Source: Poronia punctata
Lineage: Eukaryota; Ascomycota; Sordariomycetes; Xylariales; Xylariaceae
Direction: 5' to 3'
NCBI GenBank assembly: GCA_022579005.1
Contig: MU401470.1
Coordinates: 248,001-312,000, forward strand
DNA length: 64,000 bases
How positions within the stretch are numbered: position 1 is the stretch's first letter; every line of letters starts with the position of its first letter. This document shows, in pieces, positions 12,366-23,203 of this stretch. The position numbers were made by a program, and so were the translations under genes. Below the pieces are notes generated by a model, which did not search any database, had not been told where the DNA came from, and worked only from the letters and a program-made list of their open reading frames with translations.

Positions 12366-14921
12366 CTACATGCCCTCTAATGGTTGACTATACGTGTAGT
12401 TAAAATCGAGTAGCCCATCGAGAACCCAGTGTTGTGGATCAAAGAAGTCGTAATTCGTTTCGCTCCCGTATCCACCGAGGCCAATCATGCTGTTGGCACC
12501 CGCGTTGAGGCCATGCTGAGGGGTCGGGGTTAGACCACCGTTGTTGGCGATAGCTCCCATGCTCGACACGTTATTCTGCTGCGGTAAGAGCGTGCTGTCC
12601 ATATGAGTCGACGATGCCGAAGACTCGTTTGCCGAATCTGGATTGGTAGCTTGTTTGAGCGCTGACGCCCCCATTGTTAGAAACTGCTTTCATGTACTGC
12701 TAGGCTCATACGCCAAGATGGAAATAGATAAAGGGGGAAAGATGGGGGTTTGAATTTCTTACAGTCAAGTCCTCGCCCTTGCGCTTGATATTGCTCTCTC
12801 CAGCGCCATATAGAGTCATAAACTAAACTCATGCTGTGCCTACACCGCACCTTCAACTGTAAGCTGTCGTCTATCGGTACTGCCGTGTCGTCGTCGTAAT
12901 GCGTCTTGTCGTTATTGGCCTCGATACGTGCCCCATTCCACATTTGCACCATAAGTTCCGCCAATCGCCAAGGCAGATCGTTCTCGACTATGCTAGTCTT
13001 GCGAATCGACTGTATCGTCTTGTGAAACAACGTTCGGCCCCTGTTGGCATCTATCGTCTTGGAGAAGAAAGACCTCATCAGTTTCAACAAGGCAAAGCCA
13101 CAAGCAACCAGCATTTGTTGCAAGTAGTTGGTTGCGTAGACTAGAATGTACTGGTTGGATTCCACGAAGAGGAGATCGAGAAAGGCAGACACGGCCCTCC
13201 ATAGGCCCATCAAATCATCCATATAACCCGGCGTAGTGCTGGAATCGAAGAAACCAGCCAGGCGGAGATGTACGTTCGCCGCTTGCAGATGCGCATCCAC
13301 AATAGGCGAAAGATGTTGCGAGAGAATCGAGGCTTGCAGTTCTTGGAAGTCTCGCCGATAAACACGCATGAGCATCGCCCTATGCTCGTCACCAGCAACG
13401 CCCCGGGGGTCGCTGGCGTTACTATACATTTCTTTCGAAACCTTATCTGCGAATCTCTCTATCCGTAGTCGGGCTTCGAGCTCAGGGGCTAGTGTGAAGG
13501 GTCCGTCTTCGCCGGGACGGATTGCCAACGTCCAATCGTACAGAGTGGTCGCCGGCTGGCCATAGGCCGTACCGATAGACTGAGCAACAATGTTACATAC
13601 GGCCCAAGTCGTGACCCGATCGTGGAGCTGGTCTTTGTTTAGCTCCACTGAGACCCTGGAGAAATCTTGTGTGTGGTTAGGTCGGTGCATCCCAATACCC
13701 GTGGCAGCCTTCATCATGACACCGCACAATATATGGGTGGGGTCGGCCGTGGTGGTACTGGTTGGTAGAGGCCATGTACACAAAAGGCACAAGGCTTTAA
13801 CGACAAAGTAGCTGTTAGGAACATCACCGACGGTTCCCCAGAGCAATCGGTTTAGCGGCCCGTTGGCCAGTTCGTTTAATATATTAGGCTTCGGCCTGTA
13901 GCGGCGGGAAGCAATGGAGATGATGGTCCAGAAGAGAAGAGCATGCTGCTGATAATACAAGTCGGGGGTTTGCTGCTCGTTGAGGAATGGGAGGAAGGGA
14001 TGGTAATATGTGAAGAATTCTTGGAAGAGTCCATGCACATCCTGTTCGGTTAATCGCACATGTTCCAACTCGTATGCATAGTGTGTAGTAGGCATGCTGT
14101 AGGATCCGCCTCTCTTCAACGTGAGTAGCGATGTGACAGCTTCATCGGACCCCATGAGGGACGGGTTTCGGGTGTGGGAGTAAGCGCTATTCGCGATGGG
14201 TGATTGAAGCTGCGACTGGATATCCTCCTCCTCGTCGACGACGAAGCCTTGGGCTTTGGCCTGGGCAATGTTCCGACGCAAACGTTCTATCTCTTTTTCC
14301 ATCTCGGCATGTTTCGATCGCTTGCCAACTCGTTTAAAGTTGGACTCGATTTTGCAATCGAGCTTGAGGCGGTTGCATCGCGAGCAGCTCTGAAAAGGTG
14401 TCTGCACAACATCACATCGTAACTGGAAACAGTAGAGTCGCACTGGTCAGCCATTGAACATCACAAAGGTATTGCGAGCGTATCAGGATAAGCGAATATG
14501 CGCACGGGGTATCCGCAGAGTAGAGTACGCTGGAAGGCATTGAATCGAATTGGAGGCATTAGATGCCACGGCGTTATGAGTTTATTGGCCTCGTGTTCTT
14601 GCTCTGTGCTGCGCCCGGCGGGTTGCATTGAACGGGAGAAAGACGCAGGCTGCGGCGTCATTGTGGTAGTGGTGGTATGGGACTCACTTTTTGCTGACGA
14701 CATTCGTTGCATGCGCGTTTGACACCAGGCTGTCGCTTCTTTTCGCGATCGATCAAAGAGGTTTCTTCGTCCCCGACGCTACCGGGACTGCTCTCGACAG
14801 TGCTTCGTTTTCGTTTCATAGAGCTGTGATGGAGGCTCGTAGGGCTAGTCGGGCTCATGGACGGGGCCGAGGGGGCGCCACCGCCAACGACGACGTGGCC
14901 ATCCATGCATTCAATGGCCAA
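12366..14921 (-). CDS. Zn2Cys6 fungal transcription factor (729 aa, 3 exons)
   Basis: Predicted nuclear DNA-binding regulator of the fungal Zn2Cys6 class. Exons run 14921-14688, 14422-12763 and 12661-12366. The 265-nt intron (14687-14423, GTGAGT...CAG) and the 101-nt intron (12762-12662, GTAAGA...CAG, with a CTAAC branch site 10 to 15 nt before the acceptor) keep the frame. The zinc cluster is complete: C71-x2-C74-x6-C81-x9-C91-x2-C94-x6-C101, preceded by basic KRKR (36-39) and REKKRQ runs. A predicted coiled coil with alternating K/R/E/L follows (about 112-130). The middle is the fungal-specific transcription factor region, and the acidic/aromatic C-terminus contains DPQHWVLDGLLDF. Long members of this family are often labelled Leu3-, War1- or PrtT-like, but I cannot assign an orthologue or a target pathway. 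The ATG at 14921 is the first in frame; its exact choice is uncertain. Class assignment is firm, exon joins fairly firm. Confidence 0.88.
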
Positions 14922-17274
14922 AGAACTGGGAGCTCTTTAAGCAGGGCAACCCGGTGCGGAGCGAAAGACGGACAGGATGCAAATGGGGTCCGGTCCGCGG
15001 CAGTAGCACCGACCACTCTACAGGGCTGCTTACTGGTGTTCTAAAGATATGTTGTTGATGTTTCTTTTTTTTTTTCGCCTCCAGCTGCTTCAATGCTGCG
15101 GCGGCGTTCGGGGTCGAGCAACACCGATTACGGAAGGAATTGGGTGATGGAGGGGTCTGAAACTAAGGAGGAAAAGGTGGGAGGTCGAAGGAGTCACGTC
15201 AAAAGCAGAGACACGGACAATTGGCACAATCAATCAAACGTGTTGAAAATTTGTCTCTGGACACCGAAACTGACCAAAGGGGGCAAGCCGACTGAACATC
15301 AGCAGCAACGGCTACAGTACGTGGTCGGCTCATCCACACCGGTTGATTTAGTTGGCACCCACTAGGAATTCCTTCAACTTGTGTGGTCGGAGGGAGTGAA
15401 ATGGATGTGTACAAAGGTGGACTCTATGTCGTACTAGGGCACTAAAGAGATATAGCGCCTAGAATGGTTGTGGGTGCGTTGTGGGTAGGGCTAAGGGTGT
15501 ACCGTATCGATCTTACTCATTACGAGTAGAGAGCTAGCCCCTATGGAGGTACTTACTTTATTTCCGCGTGAGAATACTTTGTAAATTGTTTTCCAGATGC
15601 CATTGCCCTGGGGGATTGTCGCAGTAATATTCCTAATTGTATACACAAAGATGAAAGGAAAACACGGAATTGTATGCTCACTTGTAGTAGTCTAAAGTTC
15701 TAGTTTTCGGTCAAAGTCAAGTCTGATTAGATAGGTAGGTTACCTTTTGCATCAAGGAAGGAGCAAGCCTGTAGGGTCAACATAAAAAAAAAATTATGGT
15801 CGCAGAATATCCAAATCTAATTTCCATTGGCAGTTGAACACAGCTCCTGCAGTGCGAGGGAGCAGCACCTGCTTAATTTGTTAGAAGCACTGTGCTTGAT
15901 GCCCACCTGACCAAGGTTGGTCTTACCTGGAGTGGTTAAGTGTATCGGCAGCCAAGCTTCGAGAATGAGGGGTAAGGTAGCATAGGAGGCTGCACAGGCC
16001 ACTCACAGTTGTTCACTGGTGCATCAATGTCATCCGATTCGCTCGATATGGTCAGGGTCTTCAAGTTCAGGGTCGATTTGAAGGGCGCTCCGACAACGCC
16101 ATGTCCTGCAACTCTCTCTGGTTGGTTGAATCAAGACTGCCTCTAGACTCCTAGACCTTATATAAGATCTCCCTTGAAGCACCTATTCTAATGAACGACA
16201 AAATCCACGATCAGATGGTTGTCTACCTACGAGTAAAAGATTAGACGAAGATTGAATTACATACCTACCGCAGGTGGTCACCAAATGGCAAAATGCGCGG
16301 AAGTCAAATAATACACGGTGTGACATGGGCTACCAGATAGATATCGTACGAGCTCTTTTTTGGCCCATGTTCGCTTCTCTTCCCATAAACCATCCTACTT
16401 TCCCTAGGGTCAGACTAAGTACCGCATGCTTAAAGTATCCAGATAACTTCCAGATTTGACAACCTGAGGGCCATGCTCAAGGTCGAACAAGCCGAATCAT
16501 TGGTCTAGGGCGATGGGAATGTTGTTCCCACTGCTGCATGTTGCCGTATGCTACCTACTTACATTAATACGTCTTCCTCACTATCCACCTGCATGTACGT
16601 GACCGGCATGTGGACGAAGGCTTCCGCGCAGACCTGCATTAGGTACAAATTACAATCGGAGCTCATTGCAATACTTGCAGTATAGTTTTCTAGTAACGCG
16701 TGTCTAGATCATCAGCTGCGATGATAGTCAATTAGTGATTGCGTTATACCACATGGCAGAGGAAGGGTGTACGTGTACCAATACTTAAGGTACTTACCTT
16801 GACTAAAGTTGGGTGTCTGACCGTGTCCCCAGTTTAGCCGATGATTTACCACTAGCAGCTTCTAGACTTCGGATCATGTTCAACCTCTCACAACACCAAA
16901 CTCAGATAAGGCTAACCTAGTAAGTTCAACTCCCGTCGTTCTCAGCTTACTGAGTCTATTCTACCATTAGCTCAGTTGAATAACCAACGTTTTTAAAAAC
17001 CAAGAAGGAACGGAGACAAACTAAAAGGGAAAGTGATCGAGAAAGAGGCCGAGCGAACGACAGGAAGAGAAAGGGAAGAAATAGTGAAAAGGATCATCGC
17101 TTCCTGACTTGACTCTAATCGTCAACAGTCAAGGTGACTCTGAGAGCGTACGGTGAATCGAACGAAGCTTCAAGGTGTACCCACCAGAGCACATATCAAG
17201 GTGTTTAGAAGTATTTACTTGGAATTTGTTAAATCCTACGCTCACGAAGCCCCAAAAGCTCAGTCGTCTTAGCA
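14922..17274. other. Intergenic region upstream of Zn2Cys6 gene
   Basis: No gene supported. It includes the probable promoter and 5' UTR of the leftward Zn2Cys6 gene, with a T-rich tract at about 15060-15076. Short open frames on both strands are unrelated to known families. Confidence 0.5.
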
Positions 17275-17665
17275 ATGTCTACGCCTAGCAAAGAGAAGCA
17301 ACCCCAAACGTCGCCTCGAATCCTTTTCAAGGGTAAACTAACCCCCCCTCTTGCTAAACCTCCCCACAAATCCTATACCATGGCCCCGGTGTCGAAATCC
17401 GAAGTCACCATCAAAGACCAAAGCAAGAACGTCACACGTAGGTTTGCCCCATCGTATTCGTCTAAAGAACACTTGTACCTCTTCAGCCACAATTATTCTA
17501 CATCTCTTGGCTGTCCACTTCGGCCAACGGCATATCCATTTTCTACGATAGACTTACAAATACGCCTTCGTTGCAGGCCCTGAACCCATCAGAATTTCAT
17601 CTACGGCTGTACCGCAACCATTTCTTGACCCGGCGGTTCTACGGCCCCGTCCTCCTCTCACGTGA
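17275..17665 (+). CDS. Tentative small two-exon gene or gene remnant
   Basis: Low-confidence call. The frame from the ATG at 17275 can be joined across an intron at 17438-17576 (GTAGGT...TTGCAG, with a GACTTAC-like branch) to reach a stop at 17663-17665, giving about 83 residues rich in Ser, Pro and Lys. Codons in both parts look coding-like (many GTC, ACC, AAG, AAC). The next 180 bases hold a second coding-like frame (17668-17844, starting MPHVFSTGGW) shifted by one base, so this may be a frameshifted or truncated remnant of a longer gene. I recognise no domain and assign no function. Confidence 0.28.
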
Positions 17666-19423
17666 AAATGCCCCACGTTTTCTCCACGGGAGGCTGGGCC
17701 TTTGCGGCTCTAGAGCTTATCAAAAGCGTCACGCTAGGGGCACCGATCACTTATTCGCGAGTCATAGAAATATGCCCCCAAAATTTTACTTCTGACGTTC
17801 GGGGTAATACACAATGGGGCCCCAACATCACATCACCAGCTTGAAAGATATTAATCGGTTCGGATCTCGGTCTAGATAATGTACGATAATCTGGGCCGCT
17901 CGGCGGTTACTGTTCCTGACGACAGTTTTGACGCGATGGGTCGGACCCATTGGGGTCCGCTTTCTAGATATTACCCAATGGTGAGGCGCTACCCGAGATC
18001 TACTTAAGGCATGCCTTAAATCTTTCAATGCCACGAGGCGATCGGCAACCACGAACATAGACGCCGTTCCAGAAGACTATGGAACAATAATACCACTTTT
18101 AGGTCCATACAGCTCGTCCGCCTCGGCATCTTGCTCGGCGTCTTGGCCTATTTTCCTTCGGAGCAGTCTCCTGCCCCAATCATATTCGTATTATATCAGG
18201 TATATCCCAGCCTCGCACCAGAGGAGCCCATTTCATCTTTTTGGTTTCCAAGTAGACCAGCTGTTTTGTCTTGGAGAAAATTTGTACTTTCGTGCTTGGG
18301 GGATATATCATATACATACAAGAAATCGGGTCGTATATATGCCATGTTATGTTCCACCTATGTACTTGGAAGGCAAAGGTACGGAGCAGGCTGTGTTTGA
18401 GAAAGAATTTACAACAGCGTCTGCCGCCGTAAAGTGCCTCCTACAGCGGTAGATCTGACATCTAGAAGTTTCTCACGTTTACTGCCCTTCATCTCGCCGC
18501 TCTCCTACAATAAAGTGCTACTACCATTACCTACCTACCTAGTTACTCCCATTGCTTGCCTACGGTATAGTCAACTACACAATTCCTACTTCTATCGATA
18601 CTCTCACCTCCTTGAAGACCTTGCCCGTCTTATCTTTACAAACGTAGAAAGACGTGTTTAAGTTTAGTCTAGTTAGGTCGGTATGAAAAGTGAAAGTAGA
18701 TTTGGGTCTACACCTTTGGTGTCGATCACCCTCCGACCTGAAAGCCATGCTTCATTGCCATGTGGGTTAATTAGCAATATTCGAGTACTTATTAAGTAGG
18801 GAGTTAGGGCGACGAATTTATTTTTCTCAAGTGCCCTGACCTCTAGTAGACATCATTGGAAGTCCAGTCTTTCAGCCGCATAACTTTTCATAAAGCCACT
18901 GAAAATCACAAATAGAAAAGATAATTAAGTCTCACTTCTACAGAGGACATCTACATCCAAGCTAGCAAAAAGGGGAATAAGAGGCCAAAAAGTAGAGAGA
19001 TGTTTCTGTTATCTAGTAGAACCATTCATTAAAGCATGCCGATAAACTTAAAAAATTGCGTGTTTTCCTAGGTAAGCATCATATCAAAGATGCCCATCGA
19101 ACACGGTATCTATACCCCGATATTCCGGCACTGATATGAATTTAACCCTCCTTCATCGACGCGTCGGTGGGTGGTGAAAGAGACATTCCACATAAGAGTC
19201 GCGAAATCTCGATATCATCATCATCATAATCGAAAACCAGGGTCCGATCCGGTCCGATCCGATCCGATTCCATTCATAAACTTAAAACTCCCTTACGCTG
19301 TTGTGTCTGATTATAATCCCGAGTTTTTCATTCATTCATTCCGGGCGTCCTGTCCTTGGCTCGCATATCTCGTTCCATTCCCGCCCACCTTTTTTCGCGA
19401 CATTCCTTTTCTTTTCTTTTCCT
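17666..19423. other. Intergenic region
   Basis: Apart from the frame at 17668-17844 mentioned with the preceding gene, nothing supportable is seen. A CCGATCCGGT-type short repeat lies at about 19240-19270. TTTTC-type simple sequence lies near 19410-19420, just downstream of the small cysteine-rich gene. Confidence 0.5.
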
Positions 19424-19782
19424 TCAAATGATACAGAAATCGCAAGGTAACGGACAAGGAATACAAAAACAGAACCGTCCCGGACAACAACCTCCTCTAT
19501 TTCCCCCGCGAAGACGCATATCCCCTTCTTCGTGAGGACGTTCGGGATCTAATTTCTGTGTTAACCCTCTTTTTTATCTTTTCTCATTTCTGGGGTTGCG
19601 AGAAATGAAATGAAATGAAAAGAAAAGAAAAGAAAAGAAAGAAACTTACTCATCGGTTGCGATGCCTTGGGTTGTAAATCAATTTCTTGCATTTCCTCCT
19701 GCTGTTGTGCAGTATTTGTGTTTGTTGTTGCCAGAGCTGCGGCGGCGGAGGAGGCGGCGGCGTTATGTTCAGATGATGCCAT
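19424..19782 (-). CDS. Small protein with cysteine-rich C-terminus (85 aa, 2 exons)
   Basis: Exon 1 is 19782-19650 and exon 2 is 19548-19424. They are separated by a 101-nt intron (GTAAGT...TTAG) that carries a long pyrimidine tract of CTTTT/CATTT units. The joined protein has an Ala/Ser/Thr/Gln-rich N-terminal half, then acidic EEMQEIDLQPK, and ends with RLRGG followed by a tail with seven cysteines (GGCC, FCFC, PCPLPC, DFCII) right up to the stop. The frame closes exactly at CII-stop, which argues strongly for the splice. I recall similar short fungal proteins ending in RLRGG plus a Cys-rich tail, annotated only as hypothetical. Function is unknown. The tail could be palmitoylated and membrane-associated, or bind metal; that is inference. 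Exon 2 is only 41 codons including the stop and is easily missed by gene callers. Confidence 0.75.
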
Positions 19783-20644
19783 GATGATGATGATGATGAT
19801 TCAAGTCCCAAGAGTTGAGTTTGTTCAGGTAGGTAGGTATATGTATTTCGCCGAGAGTGTCTTGGTCTTGGTCTTGGTCTTGGTCTCTTATGTGCGAAAG
19901 GATATACAATTATGAAGAAGCTAACAGGGTTTTTTTTTTTTTTTTTTCTATAGATAGGTAGGTACGAGTACTTGATTTAAAGTAGGTTGTGTTGTTGTTG
20001 TTGTTGTTGGTAAAAAAAAGAGTGTCGCTGTCAGCTGAGCTGAGGACACATGTCACTGACATTCCTTAAATGATGACTAATAATGGCGTAAAGGGACAAG
20101 ATTGGCCAGGGCCAACAGCTTCCATTTTTTGATGACGTAGAGACGCGCAAACAGCTGCGCCTACCATTTTTTAAGGTATTACAGCCCAGTTGGAAGCGGT
20201 GAAGTGGAGACAGTGTCTGTGAAACTGAAACAACAAACTTTGGAAGTTTGATAGGTTAGCTAGCTGGCTATGGCTGGAAACCATAATAGAATTGAGCACA
20301 AAAGTCAGGACAAAGGTATCATTCAAATGTACGACGGCCCTTACGCCGGCATCACCGAGTAGAGAAACGAAGAATGTGCCGCGAGCAATATTCGTTACAT
20401 GCCACCGAGGTTTGTGTACGAGTCTCAGTCCCCTAAATTCCGACTTTTACAGAACTCATGATTTCTTGCCTTCATATTTGGTCGCCTCTCCATACTCGTA
20501 GTATATATGATGATCGCAACGTAAGCAACGAATTTTAAAAAAAACCTTTGAATGCCCTCCGATCAACAAGCATATGAAAGATGAATCATGTATTTGATAG
20601 TTTAATGTCTATAGTAGTTAAGAAAAGATGTGGATTTATAAACT
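19783..20644. other. Intergenic region with microsatellites
   Basis: It holds the likely promoter of the leftward small Cys-rich gene, then simple repeats: ATG units at about 19780-19800, GGTCTT hexamers at about 19860-19887, an 18-base T run (19930-19947) and a GTT run (about 19987-20010). The remainder, up to the 3' end of the GRDP-like gene, shows no coding signal. Confidence 0.6.
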
Positions 20645-23203
20645 TCAACTGCCGCCCTGTTATAGATTACTTTGTTAGTATGCCTTTTGTCAAAAAGTTG
20701 GTACTTATTAAAGAGAATGAAACTCACCCCACCGCCACAACCGCCGCCTCCGCCGCCTCCGCAACCACCCCCTCCTGCTATCCCTCCCGCGCCGCCGAAA
20801 CCCATACCGAAACCTAGTCCTGCTGCAGCGGCACCGCCTAACATAGCACGGGTACCGCGAGCAGACAAATCTCCACTCAGATCTTTTGCGGTAGAGCTAC
20901 CAGGGTCCAAAGCGACTATGCCGCCACATGCAGCCCCGACCGTAGTACCATCCGGTCCAGGCGCTTCAACTGCCGTTGACGTGTCGTAGTACAATGGGCA
21001 AAAGTAATATTTGGGGGCGGTATAGGGGTAGGACAGTAAGTTCTTGGTGCCCCAGTAATTGTAACTATCCTCTCCTCGCGGCAAGTCAAGCCCCTTCTTC
21101 GCCGCTCGCTTCTTGGCTTTCTCCCAGCTGTCCTCAAGTCGGCTTTTGTGGTATACGGCAAGCATCTGCAATCTCCTAGGAGGCGTGACCTTGACAGAGT
21201 TATGTGCAGATATATGCGCGCTGTTGCTTGGCGGGCAGGAGGCGGCCTGGGTTTCATAGAACTTGTCCGAGACTGTCAAAACGGAAGGCTATATTAGCGA
21301 CGATGAACTCCAAAAACGTTGGGTTCTGAGAAGGACTAGAGGCCACTTACCCTTCTGTTTGCCTGATTTAAACATGGGGAACTTGCCAGCCAAGCTATTA
21401 TTAGTGACGTAGGAAGTTCTCACTGACTCACAATACCAGCAGGTACATTCGGAATATACCTCGCCGTACTCTTTTTGGTATATATTGCTGGTCCACCCAA
21501 ACGAAGAAGACAGTTTGTTTTCGTCGATTTTGTCATCGTGATCGACGAACCGCCCGGTATGTTCACACATCCAGCTGTAATAGCTAGACGGGCTGAGTTG
21601 GTGAGTATGCCAGGCGAGATCGACGTCCAGAGTCGGCACGGCAACCTGATCCGGGTGTTTGCCCATTATTTCGGTGAAACGCTTGTATTTGGTGATTAGT
21701 CGCGTTATTGTCTGGCGCGCAGTCGGACTGTGAAGCCAATCCATCTAACCGAGTCGGAACATCAGCTTCGAACACGTAATAAATACTCAGAATACATCCA
21801 ACTTACATTGTGCATCTTCTCGGTGAATATCCCCTGCCGCAACACAGCGCCGCCGAGCTCCAAACCAAAGGGAGAGCTGTTCCCGAGGTACCGCGCAAGC
21901 ATCTTCTTGAGTTGGATACGGGCTGCAGATGTAATATAAGGTAGTTTGCGCTTGTCTTTTTTCACATCTTCGTCACCAGAAAGTGGGCCACCATCGGCCA
22001 TTATTTTATCTATCATACCATAAAGGTCCATCATCGATTCGGCTGGAGACGCGCGCATCGGGTCGGCAAGATGAGACTGAACAAGTCTGTTGGGGAATGT
22101 ACGCGGAAACAAATCCCTCTGCGCACCAGGGGGTGGGATTCTGCTCGTCTTTCCTGTGGCATTGTCAAGAATGGTGCCTGCCATGGGATACCCCCTTTCA
22201 ATAAGGCTCTTCATGTCGGTCTTGAACTTGGCAACTTCCAGAGAACTTTTGGTGAGCACTTTACCACAACCCGTGCACTTGGTTTCAAAGTCTACGTCGC
22301 CGTAGCCCTGGCCGACAATCGAGGGGTTTTTGCTGGATAAATCATCTCTCATGCCGCATGTAGACCACACGACCGTATTCTGCTGACCGCAATCCGGACA
22401 CGGCGGGGGGACTTTGACGTCTGAGTCGTCCTCGTTATTCCACTTTCTGCCCGTCGTCTTCTCCCAAGTTGCCCCAGCGCTAGCCGAGGGCTTGTATATG
22501 AAGTTTGTGTCAATCGCATCGTTGACCAGTTGCCACGGGATCCCAGCATGCCACATGTCCCGAAGGCCATGGCGTATGCAATCCTCAGCATATACTCTTG
22601 GGTTTAGCATATGAGCATGCCAGACCATGAGAACATCTACAAAGCAGTCAGAAGTGTTGCTATTAGAAAGCGGCCGAGAGCCTATTTACCAAGGGGCGGA
22701 AGCATATCGCTCTTCCAAAACTTCGGATTGGCGGCCACAGGTTGCGTCGCCATAAATGTCGTATATTTGGATGAGTCTTGACCCATTTCGTCCTCCGTCA
22801 AGGGGCTTGTGGGAAACGTATTCCACCACGATTCATACCTGTCAGTCGCTCTCGCCACATAAAGTGCCCATCGCTTTTCCCTTAGCACGGATATTTTCTC
22901 CTTCACTTCTTCTCCAATTTTCTTATTTTCCTTTTCAAGTACAACATCCTTATAGTCGTCGTAGATGGCCCAAAGACCATCAGCGTAGCCGACTGTTTCC
23001 TTGAGGTTTTGAAAGGTAGAGAGTAGTTTCAGATGCGCCAAGCATGTGTCCTCTGTGACCGTGTCGGCAACTAAAGGGACGTTGAGAGAAGAAAACGCCG
23101 AGTTGAGCTCATCAAGATCTTCCGGGGACAAGGTAGAAGTGCCGAACAAAGTGTCGTAGTCGGGAGGAGGGGCGTCCTCCTTGGATATTTCTTTGTCGGC
23201 CAT
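20645..23203 (-). CDS. GRDP-like (DUF1399) glycine-rich protein (764 aa, 5 exons)
   Basis: Exons: 23203-22690, 22636-21807, 21744-21351, 21272-20728 and a terminal 12-nt exon 20656-20645. Introns are 53, 62, 78 and 71 nt; the last has a perfect TACTAACA branch site before ATAACAG. The protein belongs to the glycine-rich domain-containing (GRDP-like, DUF1399) family, named from plant stress-related proteins and largely uncharacterised in fungi. Two WHxHxLxP motifs are visible (WHAHMLNP at 177-184, WHTHQLSP at 493-500), with a four-cysteine, zinc-ribbon-like set between them (C251/C254 and C292/C295). A CTCWYC motif follows the second WHxHxLxP motif. The C-terminus is a Gly/Ala tail with Cys-Gly repeats, ending GGS. 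I chose MADKE at 23203 as start because family N-termini look similar; an in-frame ATG at 23272 would add 23 residues. No signal peptide or membrane helix is evident, so the protein is probably cytosolic. Confidence 0.88.

Noticed and set aside
20672..20989. 105-codon Pro-rich plus-strand frame
   Set aside because: It is antisense to the glycine-rich tail of the GRDP-like gene.
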